NCBI RefSeq assembly: GCF_000003815.2
Contig: NC_049982.1
Coordinates: 19,462,496 to 19,526,495, forward strand
Source: Branchiostoma floridae
Taxonomy: Eukaryota > Chordata > Leptocardii > Amphioxiformes > Branchiostomatidae
Length of the DNA stretch: 64,000 bases
Direction of reading: 5' to 3'
Shown here piece after piece: positions 34,301 through 46,700 of the stretch. The notes beneath the pieces are model-generated. The model had not been told where the DNA came from, ran no database searches, and worked only from the letters and a program-made list of their open reading frames with translations. Positions within the stretch are counted from its first letter, which is position 1. Each line of letters opens with the position of its first letter. Both the position numbers and the translations under genes were made by a program.

Positions 34301-37300
34301 CTCTCTCTCTATTGAAGCAATGTGCAGTCTGGAGGCTAGGCTAGTTGTACCTGTGACCAGTGTAGTGTACTGCAGCCCGTTCTGTGCAGCTCCCAGGACG
34401 AACCGAAGCGCGATGAAGACAGCCAGGTTGGACGTGAAGGCGAGACCGGTGCCGCACGTCACCAGTAGCAGGACGCACACCAGTAACGTCCGGTGACGGC
34501 CGTACCTGAACGGAAGGACATGTGTGACAACAGCTGTAACAGTGGGGTTCAAACTCTCATGTCCACAAACTCCCATGGTTAGGCTTTGGTGTTCTTACCG
34601 TAAAGACCCGGGTTCGATAACCATTGTAACTAGCCTCCTGGCTCCCGGGAGTCGAAACCGCGCCGAACCCTGGGCCGCCCGGATGGTCACAACACCAACG
34701 CCGCTAACCACTACGCTAAAAGGTCGGACCCTTTGGCATGGTGAGTTTGCCTTGTCGGCGCTTGAACCCCAATGTTACACAGCTGTCATCCGTGGTCTCA
34801 AGGTTGAGCCTTCAGTGCTCAATGCGTCATGTCGCTACTATCGTATACAGTAACTTGATCACCTTCGCCAAGAAGGTTATATTTTGGGTTGCGTGTGTAT
34901 GTATGTGTGTTTTTTATAATGAAGTGAAGACCTCGGTTCAAATGAAAGTGAGTGAGAAAACGTGGGCGTACTTAAAACTCACTTACCTGTCAGATAGGAC
35001 TCCGAAGACAATCCCCCCAGTGGCCACCCCCGCCATGAACATGGACTGTGCCAACTCTCGTAACCAGGCTCTCTCACAGACCAAGTCGTACTATTAATAG
35101 GGGTCAGGTACAAATACGTGTCTGCACGGGAGGATCCTGGCAATGCACAAGTCCACATTGTACAATTGTTGTAATTTCTTTGTCTTCCAAAGTTCTAAAT
35201 TAATTAAGGGTTAATGACCCGCCCCGAGGTGTAAATGGTGTCATAACGCCTGGTCCTTACTTCAGGAGAACTCGCAACTGTTAACGATAATTTGACTTTC
35301 TATTGCAAACGGTTTTGGGAACAATTTTCTTTGGACTTTTTCACTTAACTCATGTATTGTCTGGCAAAATTTGTCACATGGGAACATGGCACAGGCTGGC
35401 TTTCAACTTTGCAGTAATCTCGAACAAAGATGTATATGTTGTTGCTGTCATTTAGCACAATTGGAATATGAATTTTCCTCATGAATTGTTCAAATCAAGT
35501 CCTAAATCACATTTACTTGATTTGCATTCGAAACACCATTGTGTTGGTCTTTATCAAAGCTAACTACATATGTCAAAGAGCATTATAATTCATGCATCCT
35601 ATCTCTACCCCTGCAGTTCCAACAAAATAAAGGTACTAGAGGGCTCCAACCTACTTGTATGTCACTTCTTTCCAACCCCAAAAGCTAATCCACTGACCAA
35701 TATTAACTAAAGCATGTTCAGCATGTGAACGTCAAAACCAGAATTCCTGCTGCAGTACCATAAAAGGCAGCTAAGGGAACCAAAATCTAATCGTTTCTAC
35801 CTTTTGCCATCCCATACCCACATACGAAGTTTCACGATAAGCCATCCAATCTTTGAGTTATACCGTGCTGTACCACATCCAAACATCGAAAAACTGCTGA
35901 AAACATAACCTTCTTGACGAAGATGATCAGAGCAGCTCACTGACGGTGAATCAAAGTTCAAACTAGCTCGCTACACCTGACGGAATACAGGATCGTGAGC
36001 GAGAATATGGCCCCCTCTTTTTGTGTTAGGCCATGTTGATTTGATTATATGGATGACATCCACGCTCGCACCAATTTTCGGCCGTTTCCAAAAAAAAAAA
36101 AAGTTTTCGACCACACAATAAATTGGGCAAAGCAGCTGTAAAATGAGCACAAATATTCCGTAGATTGAAAAAAAAGTATCAGAAAGCAGATAACTAATCA
36201 TAGTCTAATGCCACAGAATGCCAAAATAAATCTAAAGTCAAAGAATAAGATGTGAAAGGACAGAAAGAAAAAAATCTACTGTTTGTAGTGGGAGGTACCA
36301 GTACAGAAAATTCAGGTCCCGTTCAGGTCCAGAGGATCATTTTCAGGTCTGAACCTGGACCTGATTGTCTGTGGAAACTTGAGAACTGGCAATACTCAAA
36401 ACAATGGTAATTGGTCAGTTTGGCTACAAAGTAATCTGTTTGGTGGATTATTGGACTCCCACTGGCATTTAAAAATCCCATCTCCAAGTAATAAATTAAA
36501 GGCTAACTGTCTCTGTACCTTTGACTGTAGAAACTTGGTACAATTGACTATAAACTCTACTTGACTTCGCTCTTGTTGTCTTCTTGGCCCCCGGTAAGAC
36601 CCCAAATGCCTGCCGACATAGTGTGTCTATTTTGTAATTGGCGAAACCTGTTCCTCTGACTTTTTTCCAGGTCTGTTTTTTTCGGATTGGTCCAAGAAGA
36701 AAAAATGTCTTGCACCCGTATGTACTGGTCCCTACACCTAACTGTTGGTATACCATACTATGTGTGTTTAGTCCTATGTTCAACGTTAACCTTCCTGGCC
36801 ACTTTGGTTTCATACTGGAGGCAACTTTTTTTTTTTGCCAAACTTTTTTTTTATTCGCTCGCTCGCATCAGTTTTGGAGTTCCCAGAGGATGTCATCCAT
36901 ATAATCAAATCAACATGGCCTTATTGGAAACTAGCCTGGCAGGGACTGGCTGCCCATATTTGGATTGCCATGGCCATCGCCATTGCATTTGCGATACAAA
37001 CAGACGGTGTTTGTTCGGCTTGCTTGCTCGCCCTAACATATAGTTCAGAGAGATTCCAAGTTGAAATCATCGCGACAACATTATTCATCAGACGTATTTG
37101 TACTGAAGATAGGCGAAATGCACAGCCCTCGCTCCCTTAGAGGTCGGATATGGAAAACCTTTAGAAATCCCGGTTTGCATACGCGCCTTTAGTATCTAGG
37201 TTTTTCCAGTTAGTAAAAGGTATGCTTATTCCTTCTATATGAACAAATGGACAAATGTGCACACGTTTAGGGTTCTAGTTGTGAAACGGAAAACGAAATG

Positions 37301-37778
37301 TGTCTGCCACGTTTCACACAAACTGTCTTACCTTCATAACAACGCTGCTGTGATACTGGCTCCTGTCGTATTCCCACCCTTCAGTGCAGCCCGTGGTACT
37401 CCTATTTCTGTAGTCCCATCCACTCTTACAACCCACAGTAGTGGTGGTGCCCTGTTTCGAGTCCTCAGGACACTCCATGGTAGTAAAATTCCCAGAGATG
37501 ATTTCTCGGGTATATTTTCTACAGCTGCTAAGCCTCCACGTTCCGCCCACCTCTTCCATCGGGATGCTGAAGTTCAGCGCGTCGGGCCAGGTCGTGTTGT
37601 AGGCCGAGACACCTGTTTCAGTCACACGGCAGTGGTGAATGGGGATGGCGCCGATGAACGTCATGACGGCAATGTGCAGCCCAGTTTGCATGGATCCCAG
37701 GACCAGTAGCAGTGCTGTTCGTCGCTGAAATGGACCGAAATCTCCAAGATACTGTAGAATCGCGTCGTACTCCATCAT
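31387..37778 (-). CDS. SLC22-family organic ion transporter (9 exons)
   Basis: Exons: 37778-37332, 35090-34987, 34505-34351, 33897-33729, 33447-33190, 32890-32640, 32260-32152, 31872-31663, 31522-31387 (1839 nt, 612 aa; all GT-AG, frame consistent). SLC22 proteins are 12-TM major-facilitator carriers of organic cations, anions or carnitine in the plasma membrane. Seen here: YDAILQYLGDFGPFQRR at the N-terminus, FIGAIPIHHCR, a large cysteine-rich, N-glycosylatable extracellular loop, QYHSSVVMKYDLVCERAWLR, LSDRYGRHRTLL after TM2-3, ESPRWLL (296-302) after TM6, and LPETHGVPLPNTLQDGENF at the C-terminus. The start is the first of two adjacent ATGs (MMEYD), the usual SLC22 position; an upstream frame has no ATG. 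It is about 50 residues longer than typical members. The subfamily (OCT, OCTN or OAT) is not resolved. Confidence 0.93.
34570..34725 (-). repeat. tRNA-derived SINE-like fragment in SLC22 intron 2
   Basis: Read on the minus strand it has TAGCGTAGTGGTTAGCG (A-box), then about 45 bases later GGTTTCGACTCCCGG (B-box), and a second GGTTATCGAACCCGG further on. A clean acceptor stem is absent, so a tRNA-head SINE fits better than a tRNA gene. Boundaries are approximate. Confidence 0.5.
36029..36920. mobile_element. Non-autonomous TIR DNA transposon, copy 2 (892 bp)
   Basis: It lies in intron 1 of the SLC22 gene. It has the same ends and near-identical interior as 11429-12302, in the same orientation, again flanked by TTA (36026-36028 and 36921-36923). 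High similarity to copy 1 implies recent movement. No intact transposase frame. Confidence 0.87.
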
Positions 37779-37985
37779 GGTGTTTATTAAACCACGGATG
37801 TGAGCTGCCGAAGAATTGTCTACGGAGTCCAAAGGTCGCTCAAGATAAACAAGTACCCTGTCACTACGCCGTAGCGAGACAGTTAAACCACAGGGTCGGT
37901 GTTCTCTATTTTATTGGGCACGGTATGCGCCGGGTCACGGGCTTACCCCGTTACATTGCTTTACGTTTATATATATAATTGAATA

Positions 37986-38159
37986 CAGTAGAAGCCAGTT
38001 AATTGCACAACGGATAAACGCACACTTCAGTTAATTGCACGTGATCCCCAAATCCCAAGCCGGTGAGGTCCAGTTGGATAACTTCGCATTATTGCACCAC
38101 TCGGATAATTGCACGAAATACGCTGACAAATGGGATGTGCAATTAAACGGCTTCTACTG
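37986..38159. repeat. 174-bp Tc1/mariner-pogo-type MITE, copy A
   Basis: Ends CAGTAGAAGCC and GGCTTCTACTG, flanked by TA on both sides. The subterminal ATTGCAC word recurs in both orientations. CAGTRGAA-type ends with a TA target match the pogo/Tigger group. Same family as 38472-38645. Confidence 0.78.
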
Positions 38160-38471
38160 TACTGCATTAGTGCCTGTGGTTCATGAACAAGACGTACAAA
38201 ACAATACTTTTTCATATCTACAAAGTTTGTAATGTGTACTGATAGTCTCGATGTAAGTGCTTGACTGTTAATGCACTTCTTATCGATTTTCGGAGATCGA
38301 CTCACGCTAACATGATTTGATGAGGACGAAAAAGTGGAGAATTGGGTTCACTTTCCTGGTGCCATTCTGACTACAACGGAAGCAAATACAGTCTTGTGGC
38401 TCCCAACTGTCTCCTAAAAATATCAAATTGTCACATAAAGAAGCCCTCTAGTTCTGGCTGCGATATATATA

Positions 38472-38645
38472 CAGTGGAAGCCGCGTAATTGCACACCCAA
38501 TTTGCCAGCGAATCCCGTGCAATTTTCCGGCGTGTGCGATAATGCGAAGTTACCCAGTTGGACCGCACCGCCACGGGATTTTGGGATTCCGTGCAATTGA
38601 CCGATGTGTGCGTTTATCCGACGTGCAATTAACTGGCTTCCACTG
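38472..38645. repeat. 174-bp Tc1/mariner-pogo-type MITE, copy B (inverted)
   Basis: Ends CAGTGGAAGCC and GGCTTCCACTG, TA on each side. Its interior is the reverse complement of copy A (for example CGGAATCCCAAAATCCCG versus GTGATCCCCAAATCCC), so the two copies form an inverted pair separated by 312 bases. Confidence 0.78.
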
Positions 38646-40785
38646 TATCATCTCGATCGTCTTTTCGCCTTTTTCGCCAGTTACCATGACCACTTGACCA
38701 TGAAGGAGCATTTCCAACCTTTGTATGTAAATCTTTATCACAGATGTTCCACGTTTGTCTTTCAGCCGAAAGTAAAAAGTACCAAGACAGAAATAAGGTT
38801 TGATCCTGAGCAACTCATAACTCGACCTACTGTTGTCAATTGTTGTACATACTGTTGTCAATGTTGTTACCGTACTGGAGAATATGCCGTGACATGCTCA
38901 TGAACCTGTTATCATCTCATATCATTTAGCTGATTGGTGGTGCAGTGAAAACGTCTTGTCCCCATGCATGGCTGAATGTCGTTGATGTAGAAGTTGACGT
39001 ATAACAATCTGAGATGATGTTGTTCACGTATCCGGCTTTGTACGGTCAGAATATCCGCGTTTTGTGTGTTGTATTGGGTATGGTGATATTTATTTACAGT
39101 TGAATGGTTACAGCAATGTTCTGTGGCTAAAGCAAGGCCACATAGGTATGTTGCTGAGCACTGTTGTATTCAGTCAGCCACCCATATGATATAATATGGC
39201 ATACCATACGTACACTACGAGCTATGGGACAGCTTAGCATGACTTGTCACGTCATTTTCTTATCTAAACGCTACCTGCCCCCACCCCTGCCCTCTATTTC
39301 TGGCTCAAAACCTTAGTGACACCGTCAAGTATTTCAAGTTTGTCACAAGTAAGTATTTAGGTGGCCATGTCTGTCAACTTTAAACTTCTAGATCGTCATT
39401 TGGCGAGACTATCAACCCGTGCCAATGCCTTTACACAATGCCACCTGTTGGAGAGGGGCGTAGCTAACAACCTGTTGAAAGGTCGTCACTAGGACAAGTG
39501 TTGTTCTAAGACATATCACTCTGTAATCTTCAAACAAGTGAGTACTTGTTATTCACGAACAAGTCAAGTTTAACACCATCAACGTTACTTCAAAGTCGAC
39601 ACTCCATCTATTCTGCTTGAAAGCCACTGAAGGCCACTTCAAAGTGGCGTCTATTTGTTAATTTGAATATGTCTTATGACCTCGAGGAGCTAGTGATGCT
39701 TGTGCATAAATGAGTCATCACATCAGCGTTAGGCGTGGTCATTCATGATCAGAGGCAGTTACATCCATGCGCATATGTTTGTGTCAGCATGACGACCAGC
39801 AGTTGTGTGTGTGGACATAAACTTGTTTCTGATCTTCGGCGGCAGGTTGTGGAATAAACCCATTGATGGATAAACAGCTGTCTGTGCCTTCAGTCTTTTC
39901 AACTTACACAGTTGACTTCCATCCGCAAGTTATTTTCTGAGGTCCGTATACTGCTTTATTTCTATTTTTGTGCCTATGTAAGTCCTTCTAATATACATGA
40001 TAGTGTTTGCATATGCAAGCTTTGACGTTAATAATTAAAATTAAGAATGTGCGGGCTTCTAATCGCCGTTAAGCTTTAATACCGTACAAGTAACATGTCT
40101 TTGATACGTCTGTTGGTGATGCATTCACGTCAACCCTGTTTGCAACTCCGAGCCTGAGTTATATTTTGTAATATTTGTATACATGCAGGTCAAAATAATT
40201 ACAGTTGGAGATACGACACGTAGCATTTGGCGGTAAAATACATGAAAGCTTTTAATTGTCAGCTGCTGGATGAAAGAACCATTTGTACAGCTGTGCTGCA
40301 AAAGAGCTTATTCAACCACATTTTCATTACATCTTAGTGATGATCTTATGTAATTCAAAAGTGGCAAAAGGATGGTTATTTACATGTATACAGTAGCAGG
40401 GGGCAAGGTTCAGATCAATTTATCAAGAATGACAAACCGGTGCGACAGGGTATACGTAGTGACCCTGAACCTATCAAGGCCTTTCGTTTATCATGTGTAC
40501 ACTGATCAACACTGAACGTGAGAAACAAACATAAAATGCAATTCTTTCTTAAAGAAAATCGGGAATCAACGTGTTCTTAGATTAAGGTACGAGATAACCC
40601 TGCGCCATATTGAAATCAAAAAGTAGAGCCTAGGGGTGACGCCCTCCTTTCATGACCGTTTTAATGACCATGCTACTATGCACGCAGACAGCGCTTTTTT
40701 TCACACTTACTTTCCGAACTTCCTGAGTGTATGGTTTCACTACAATTTTGTTGAATTTTGCTTCGTTCTGTTTTTGGGTTAGGGC

Positions 40786-43700
40786 ATGCCAATAAGTGAC
40801 ATGGCTAGTTCTGACGAGGAACAGATAGCGATAGTCGGGCTGTGGTGCCGGTTTCCAAACGCCGACGGACCCGACGACTTCTGGAGAGTCCTTGTGAACG
40901 GAGAGGATTGTGTAGAGGTACTCTGTCTTCTCTAGCCTTGTTTTTGTACTATAACGTGAGACGTGTAGGATGACACACAACTGCATGCTGTATGCACCAT
41001 TGTAGAATTAGTAAATGTATTTACAGTTCAGTGATGTATGCAATACTGATGATTGTTGACAGCATAATTGCCGGGCCTTTTGTAGTTACTTCAAAGGGTG
41101 GGGTGTTTGAAAGCAGCCGGGCGTGCAGCCGAGGCATGGTAGTGCTTGGATATTGCGCATGCGCACACCGATTAAAACACCGTACTTCTTGTAGATTTAT
41201 TATGTGGGAGGTGGATAAGACAGTTCACCTCCGTTGTTGTTATTGAAGGTTTCAAGAATATCTTGTAACGATACGAACAATAAGGTTTTCCCTAGTTCGT
41301 TTGCTCTGGTTCTTTTAACAACATATCGACGAATTTGTTTAAGATTGGGTGTGGTTACCCACACTTTATGCTACTTCATGGCATGTATGTCGGGGTTAAG
41401 CACAGATGCATTTACCTTTTGTGGTAACAGCCTGTGGAGTGAAGACAATGAAAAAATGGTGGAAGAAATTAAGATTTAAAGAAAGATGCATATGTTTGGG
41501 GCTATAAATAATATTGCAAGAAAAGCTGACATCTTATATGTCTTACTCTATATTTAAGTCTGAACTCACCCCTCCCCTCCTTTACTAGTTTCCTAGCTCG
41601 TCAGTACAAAATACTGTTTTATGTGTCTATTAAGGAGCTCCCACCAGACCGTAGGAGCCAGGGCGCCTTGTACGATGCCAACGAGAACACTACTGTAACA
41701 GGAAATAGCTCCGTTGAGAGGGCAGCAGTTGTGAAGGGGTACCAGCTTAAACTATCATTACAAACTCCATGAGCAGGGAATGCGTAAAGCATGTATTCAA
41801 GCATGAAATTTCCTCAAGGAAACAGTATCTTGTCATTTTTAAGTTGACAGTCATGAAGAATTTGTGGATAAAATCGGCACAAGAAAAGTATCCATATAGC
41901 ACCCTCATGATACAAATGCTACACACAGAGTCGTTCTATTTTGTCCTGGTGCAGTGTGACGATAAAACATGAATTGATAATAGCGTACACTGCTTGTGTA
42001 ATATCTTATCTCTTACGAATGAAGCCAGTCCAACGTAAGCGTACGTTCACAACTTCTATCTGGAGACTTCCCTTACAATATGAACACTTTCACGGTTGAT
42101 ATCACAGGTACAAGGAATTCGACCCTGGTCTGTTCGGAATGACGCACGAAGAAGCATCGCGGATGGACCCCCAGCAGCGCTTCATGTTGGAGTGTTCGTA
42201 CAAGGCGTTTGAGAATGCCGGCATCACAATGGAAGACCTGGACGGCAGCGACACTGGTGTCTTTGTTGGTCAGTACAGTAATGTGCCTTCATACTACTTG
42301 TCATCTCTTTTTCTGTCTGTATTTGGCATGTTATGCATGGAGTCAACTTTTAAGGCCGAAAAATCTCCCAGTAAGTCTTGGGTCCCAATTGATTGCACCA
42401 GTGCCGAAGCGACATACTTGTCCCGGTGGAATGACGGATGTCGATGTTCGCCACGGATAGGCCACGGCGTCTATTTAGTACCCGGCCACGGGTTCATTTT
42501 AAGTCCGATTTCAATTCAACCCGGTGCCCGGCCGGGAGCCGCAAAATGTCCAATGGGTCCACGAACTGAACCAGTGAACTGCCCGGCAGCGGCCAAGGCC
42601 CCGCTTTCCAATGGGACCTAAGCCTAAGCCATAATAACGAGGTAATTCTTTTCTCAACAGGAGCAACACATAGCGATCACCTATCAGAGGATGACGTAGA
42701 CCCGACCCAGGCAGGGGACCCTTCCATTTCTGGAGCGGCCGCGTCTCTCCTGGCGGCACGTGTGTCCTACACCTTTAACCTGACCGGCCCGGCACTGACT
42801 GTGGACACCGCCTGCTCGTCAGGACTGTACGCCGTACATCTCGGCTGTCAGGCCATCAGGACAGGTGACGATTTAAGCCATCGTTATTTTGTTTGCAAGG
42901 CCATGTTGATTTGATTACATGAATGACATTCGCTTTGGGGTTCTCAGTGGATGTCATCCATATAATCATATCAACTTGTCCTAAGGACAGAAGAAATATT
43001 TACTTCCTGACATATTGAGGACGTTTGACAGAAATGTTTGAAAATTATATAATAGAATTAATATTCTTTAGGTGACTGTTTCATGGCCGTCTGCGGAGGT
43101 GTGAGTTTTATTCGCCAGGAGAAGATGCTAGAGCCGCAGTACCGGGCAGGCACGGCTGGTCCCGTCGGGCGATGTAAGCCCTTCTCCGCGGCAGCTGGCG
43201 GGTACGTGCGAGGGGAGGGCTGTGGAGTCGTCGTGCTGAAAAGGCTACAAAGAGTAAGTTTATCACTTTTGTTTAAGTCAGTACTCAGCAAGTCCATAAT
43301 AGAATCAACTCACGCAACATTCTGGTCCACTCTTAGCATGAAAGTTTTTCCTTTTCCTACATAAAGCCTGATTTTCTAGTTGCCATCATTTTCGATGATA
43401 GGATATGTACAATCATTGAAATTCAGAGATAGTTGAGGATAATACTAATGAGTTAGCCTTCGTCTATCATGTGAGGGAAAAGATTGTAAAAAAATACATA
43501 TTTGATCAATATCCATGTATCATCAATTCATCCAGGCGTTAGAACACAAAGACCACATCTGGGCGGTCATCCGGACGGGAGTGAACCAAGATGGCCGCAC
43601 CGCCATCCCCATCACTGCCCCATCACAGACCCAACAGGAGGAATTACTCCGCCTTGTTTACGAACACCACAAGATCGACCCACAAGACATCGACTACATC

Positions 43701-46700
43701 GAGGCTCATGGAACTGGCACTCCGGACTGGGACACAGTGGAAGCTAGCAGCCTGGGTAATAACATAGGCAAGGCGAGAAAGCCTGGCGATCCCCCCGTAT
43801 TACTAGGTTCGGTTAAAAGTAACATTGGACATCTGGAGTCAGCAGCCGCTATGGCGGGAATCATCAAGGTTCTCCTGATGATGAAGCACGAGAAAGTCGT
43901 GCCAACTCTTCACTTTCACGAGCCGAACCCAAATATTGATTTGGACAGTCTGCGTCTATGCGTGCCAACGGAAGTACAAGATTGGCCACTGCGAGGGAAG
44001 GACAGAAGATTAGCCTGTGTTAACTCCTTTGGATTAAACGGTTCAAACGCCCATGCCGTTTTGGAGCAGCTACAGCTTTCAAGGGACGGCAGCGATTATG
44101 AGGAAGAGGAAACAAAAGACACTGTTGTGGCCTTATCGGCGAGAAAGCGGGAATCTCTGAGATTGGCAGCTGAGGATCTTAACGACTACTTGCGACGCAA
44201 CCCGGGCATATCAGTGCAAAGGCTTGCCTACACATCAACAATGAGAAGAACCCACCACGACTACCGACTAGCAGTATATGGTAGCTCGGTTGAGGATATA
44301 GAACGATCCCTGACGAAAGCATTAAATGAGATTGAAGACAGACCCGAAACCAGAACCGAAAGACAAACTTCACCTGTCAGTTATGACTTTGAAACAGACA
44401 AGCGCGTCATTTTTGTGTTTGGTGGACAGGGAACTTTGTGGGAGGGCGTCTGTCTGGACCTGATGGACAAAGAGTCGGTATTTAGAAAAAAGCTAACTGA
44501 AATAGATTCCCTGTTTGGGCAGTACGTGGACTGGTCCTTGCTCAATAAGTTGTCGAACAGAGAAGATTTTGACGTGCCGATTGTAGCTCAGGCTCTGATT
44601 TTCAGCACGCAGGTGGCACTATTTGCACTTTGGCAGTGGTGGGGAATCACTCCGCACGCCATTCTCGGGCATTCCGTGGGAGAAGTCGCTGCGGCACACT
44701 GTTCAGGTGTCTTGTCGCTACCAGAGGCCGTGCGTGTTATCTACCACCGAGGACGCCTCCAAAATGAAACCCGGGCCGGGAAGATGCTCGTTGTGGGTAA
44801 CCTTCCCATCGAGGAGGTGGAGGAGCTGTGTAAAGGTGTGTCGGGAGACCTGAGCGTGGCTGTTGAGAACAGCGCCACCTGTTGTGTGCTGTCAGGCGAC
44901 AGGGATGCCATACACAACATACATGAGCTGCTGAAATCGATGAATGAAGAGAACCCGACTAGGCAGCTGTTCCTGAGGGAGGTCCAGGGCGTTAAGTTTG
45001 CTTACCACAGCCATCACATGGAGCCTGTCCGAGAGGAGCTGCAGGCATCGTTGGCCGACCTTACAGGACACCCGCCGGAGGTGGAGCTGTATTCTACGGT
45101 GACGGGAGCGAGAGCCACTCCGACAGACTTCGTGACTGGAGACTACTGGGGCAGAAACGTGAGGCAGCGCGTGATGTTCAGAAGTGCCATGTCAGAATCC
45201 CTACGCCCGGAGAAACACAACGTGGTGGTCGGAATCGGACCAAAAGCGCCAAAAAGAAGTTATATCAAGCAACTTGCGGCGAACACAAAGCTAACTTACG
45301 TTGCGTCCGTTAAGCCGAATCAAGAATACCCGACCATGCTGCAAGGTCTCTGTGAGCTGTATCAGGCCGGTTTACTACCAAGATGGGACTCTTTGTTTCA
45401 AGGTCGAAAGTACACTCCATATCAAGTACCGAGGTATCATTTCGCTCGGAGGCTGCTCTGGTCTAAGACAGATAAGACTCTTGCAAGAAGACAAGATTTG
45501 GGAGTGAAATGTGTCTCCAGTCCCACCACACACCCTTTACTAACCCGGGTTTCTACAGATCCACTGCAGTACGAATGCCTTATAAGCAGGCAGAAGATGC
45601 CGTATCTATATGACCACGTCCAGGACGGCACGGTTGTTGTTCCTGGTGCTCAGTACTGTGATCTGGGGATCGCCGCGTGTATGGATGTGATATTCCCGCG
45701 GCAGCCTGTCTCCAGTTGCAGGACAAGTGTGACGTTTCTGACATCAGTCACCCTGCCAAGCCAAGATGGCACAGCCGTTATCCGAGTCATGGTCAATCAC
45801 GACGAAGCCGCCAAGAAGGTTCATTTTGAACAGCGAACGGACCGAGATGTCCATGCGAAGGGCACAGTCATCTATAGCAATCGGCAGCAGTCCACCATAA
45901 CCAGGCTTGACATAGACGCTATACGATACCGCTGTAATAATACCATATCTGGTGATGACCTGTATGAAGCGCTACAAACAACTGGCTTACAATACGGACC
46001 TACACTGCGTAGACTGACGGAATGTCGCTACGGAGAAGGGACGCATGGAAAGGAAGCCATGGCCGTCATTCATGTCCACGATACAGTAGCAGCAGAGATG
46101 CACAGCTGCTGCATACACCCTGCTATTCTCGACTGCCTGATGCAGACTTGTTTTCTACTCGAGTTCAATATTCTGCGTCAAACAAACGGCCGACGCCTAA
46201 AATTCTTCCCCGTCTCCATCGAAAGTCTTGTTGTGGTAAGACCTGTCGAAGAACACATGTGTATGTACATGAAGCAGACTGGCGGAACACCAGGGACAAT
46301 CCGATCAAACGGTGTCCTAGTGGGGATGGACGGGCAGGTCATCCTGGAGCTGAGGGGTCTCACCTTCAGGATGTGCACGGACGGCAACTCCAGCAGTTTG
46401 GAGGACTTTGTCTTCACCACGACGTGGACGGCCGCCCAGTCTCAGTGGGGAGGAGAGGTTGAGCCAAAGCTCGTCAATGAATTCTGTGAGCTGAAATGTC
46501 TGGTACTACAGGATGACTGTGGGATATCCAACCAACTGGAGCCTTTCGTCAGCTCCGATTCTGTCTTCATCTCCCTAGAGGACTTCAAGAGGACTGACTA
46601 CCGAAACGACGAGAGCGCGTTTCCAAAGTTGTTGCAAGAAATGGACGTGAACCTGAACTTTGACTTTGTTCTGCACTGTTGCGGTATATCTCAACTGGAT

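Larger units (their letters stand above)
37779..40785. other. Intergenic region between SLC22 and the polyketide synthase (divergent promoters)
   Basis: The two genes are transcribed away from each other. The left part holds two 174-bp MITEs (listed separately). From 38650 to 40785 I see no gene or strong element. An acceptor-like TTTTTGGGTTAG ends 3 bases before the synthase ATG (40786), so a 5' UTR exon may exist. Confidence 0.5.

Noticed and set aside
34570-34725. tRNA gene on the minus strand
   Set aside because: A- and B-box-like words without a closed cloverleaf; two B-box-like words suggest a SINE.
36638-37140. Overlapping plus-strand frames of 88-118 codons
   Set aside because: They start inside the non-autonomous transposon and have no transposase or other motif; the frame is not kept in the sister copy.
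37239-37709. 156-codon plus-strand frame
   Set aside because: Antisense of SLC22 exon 1.
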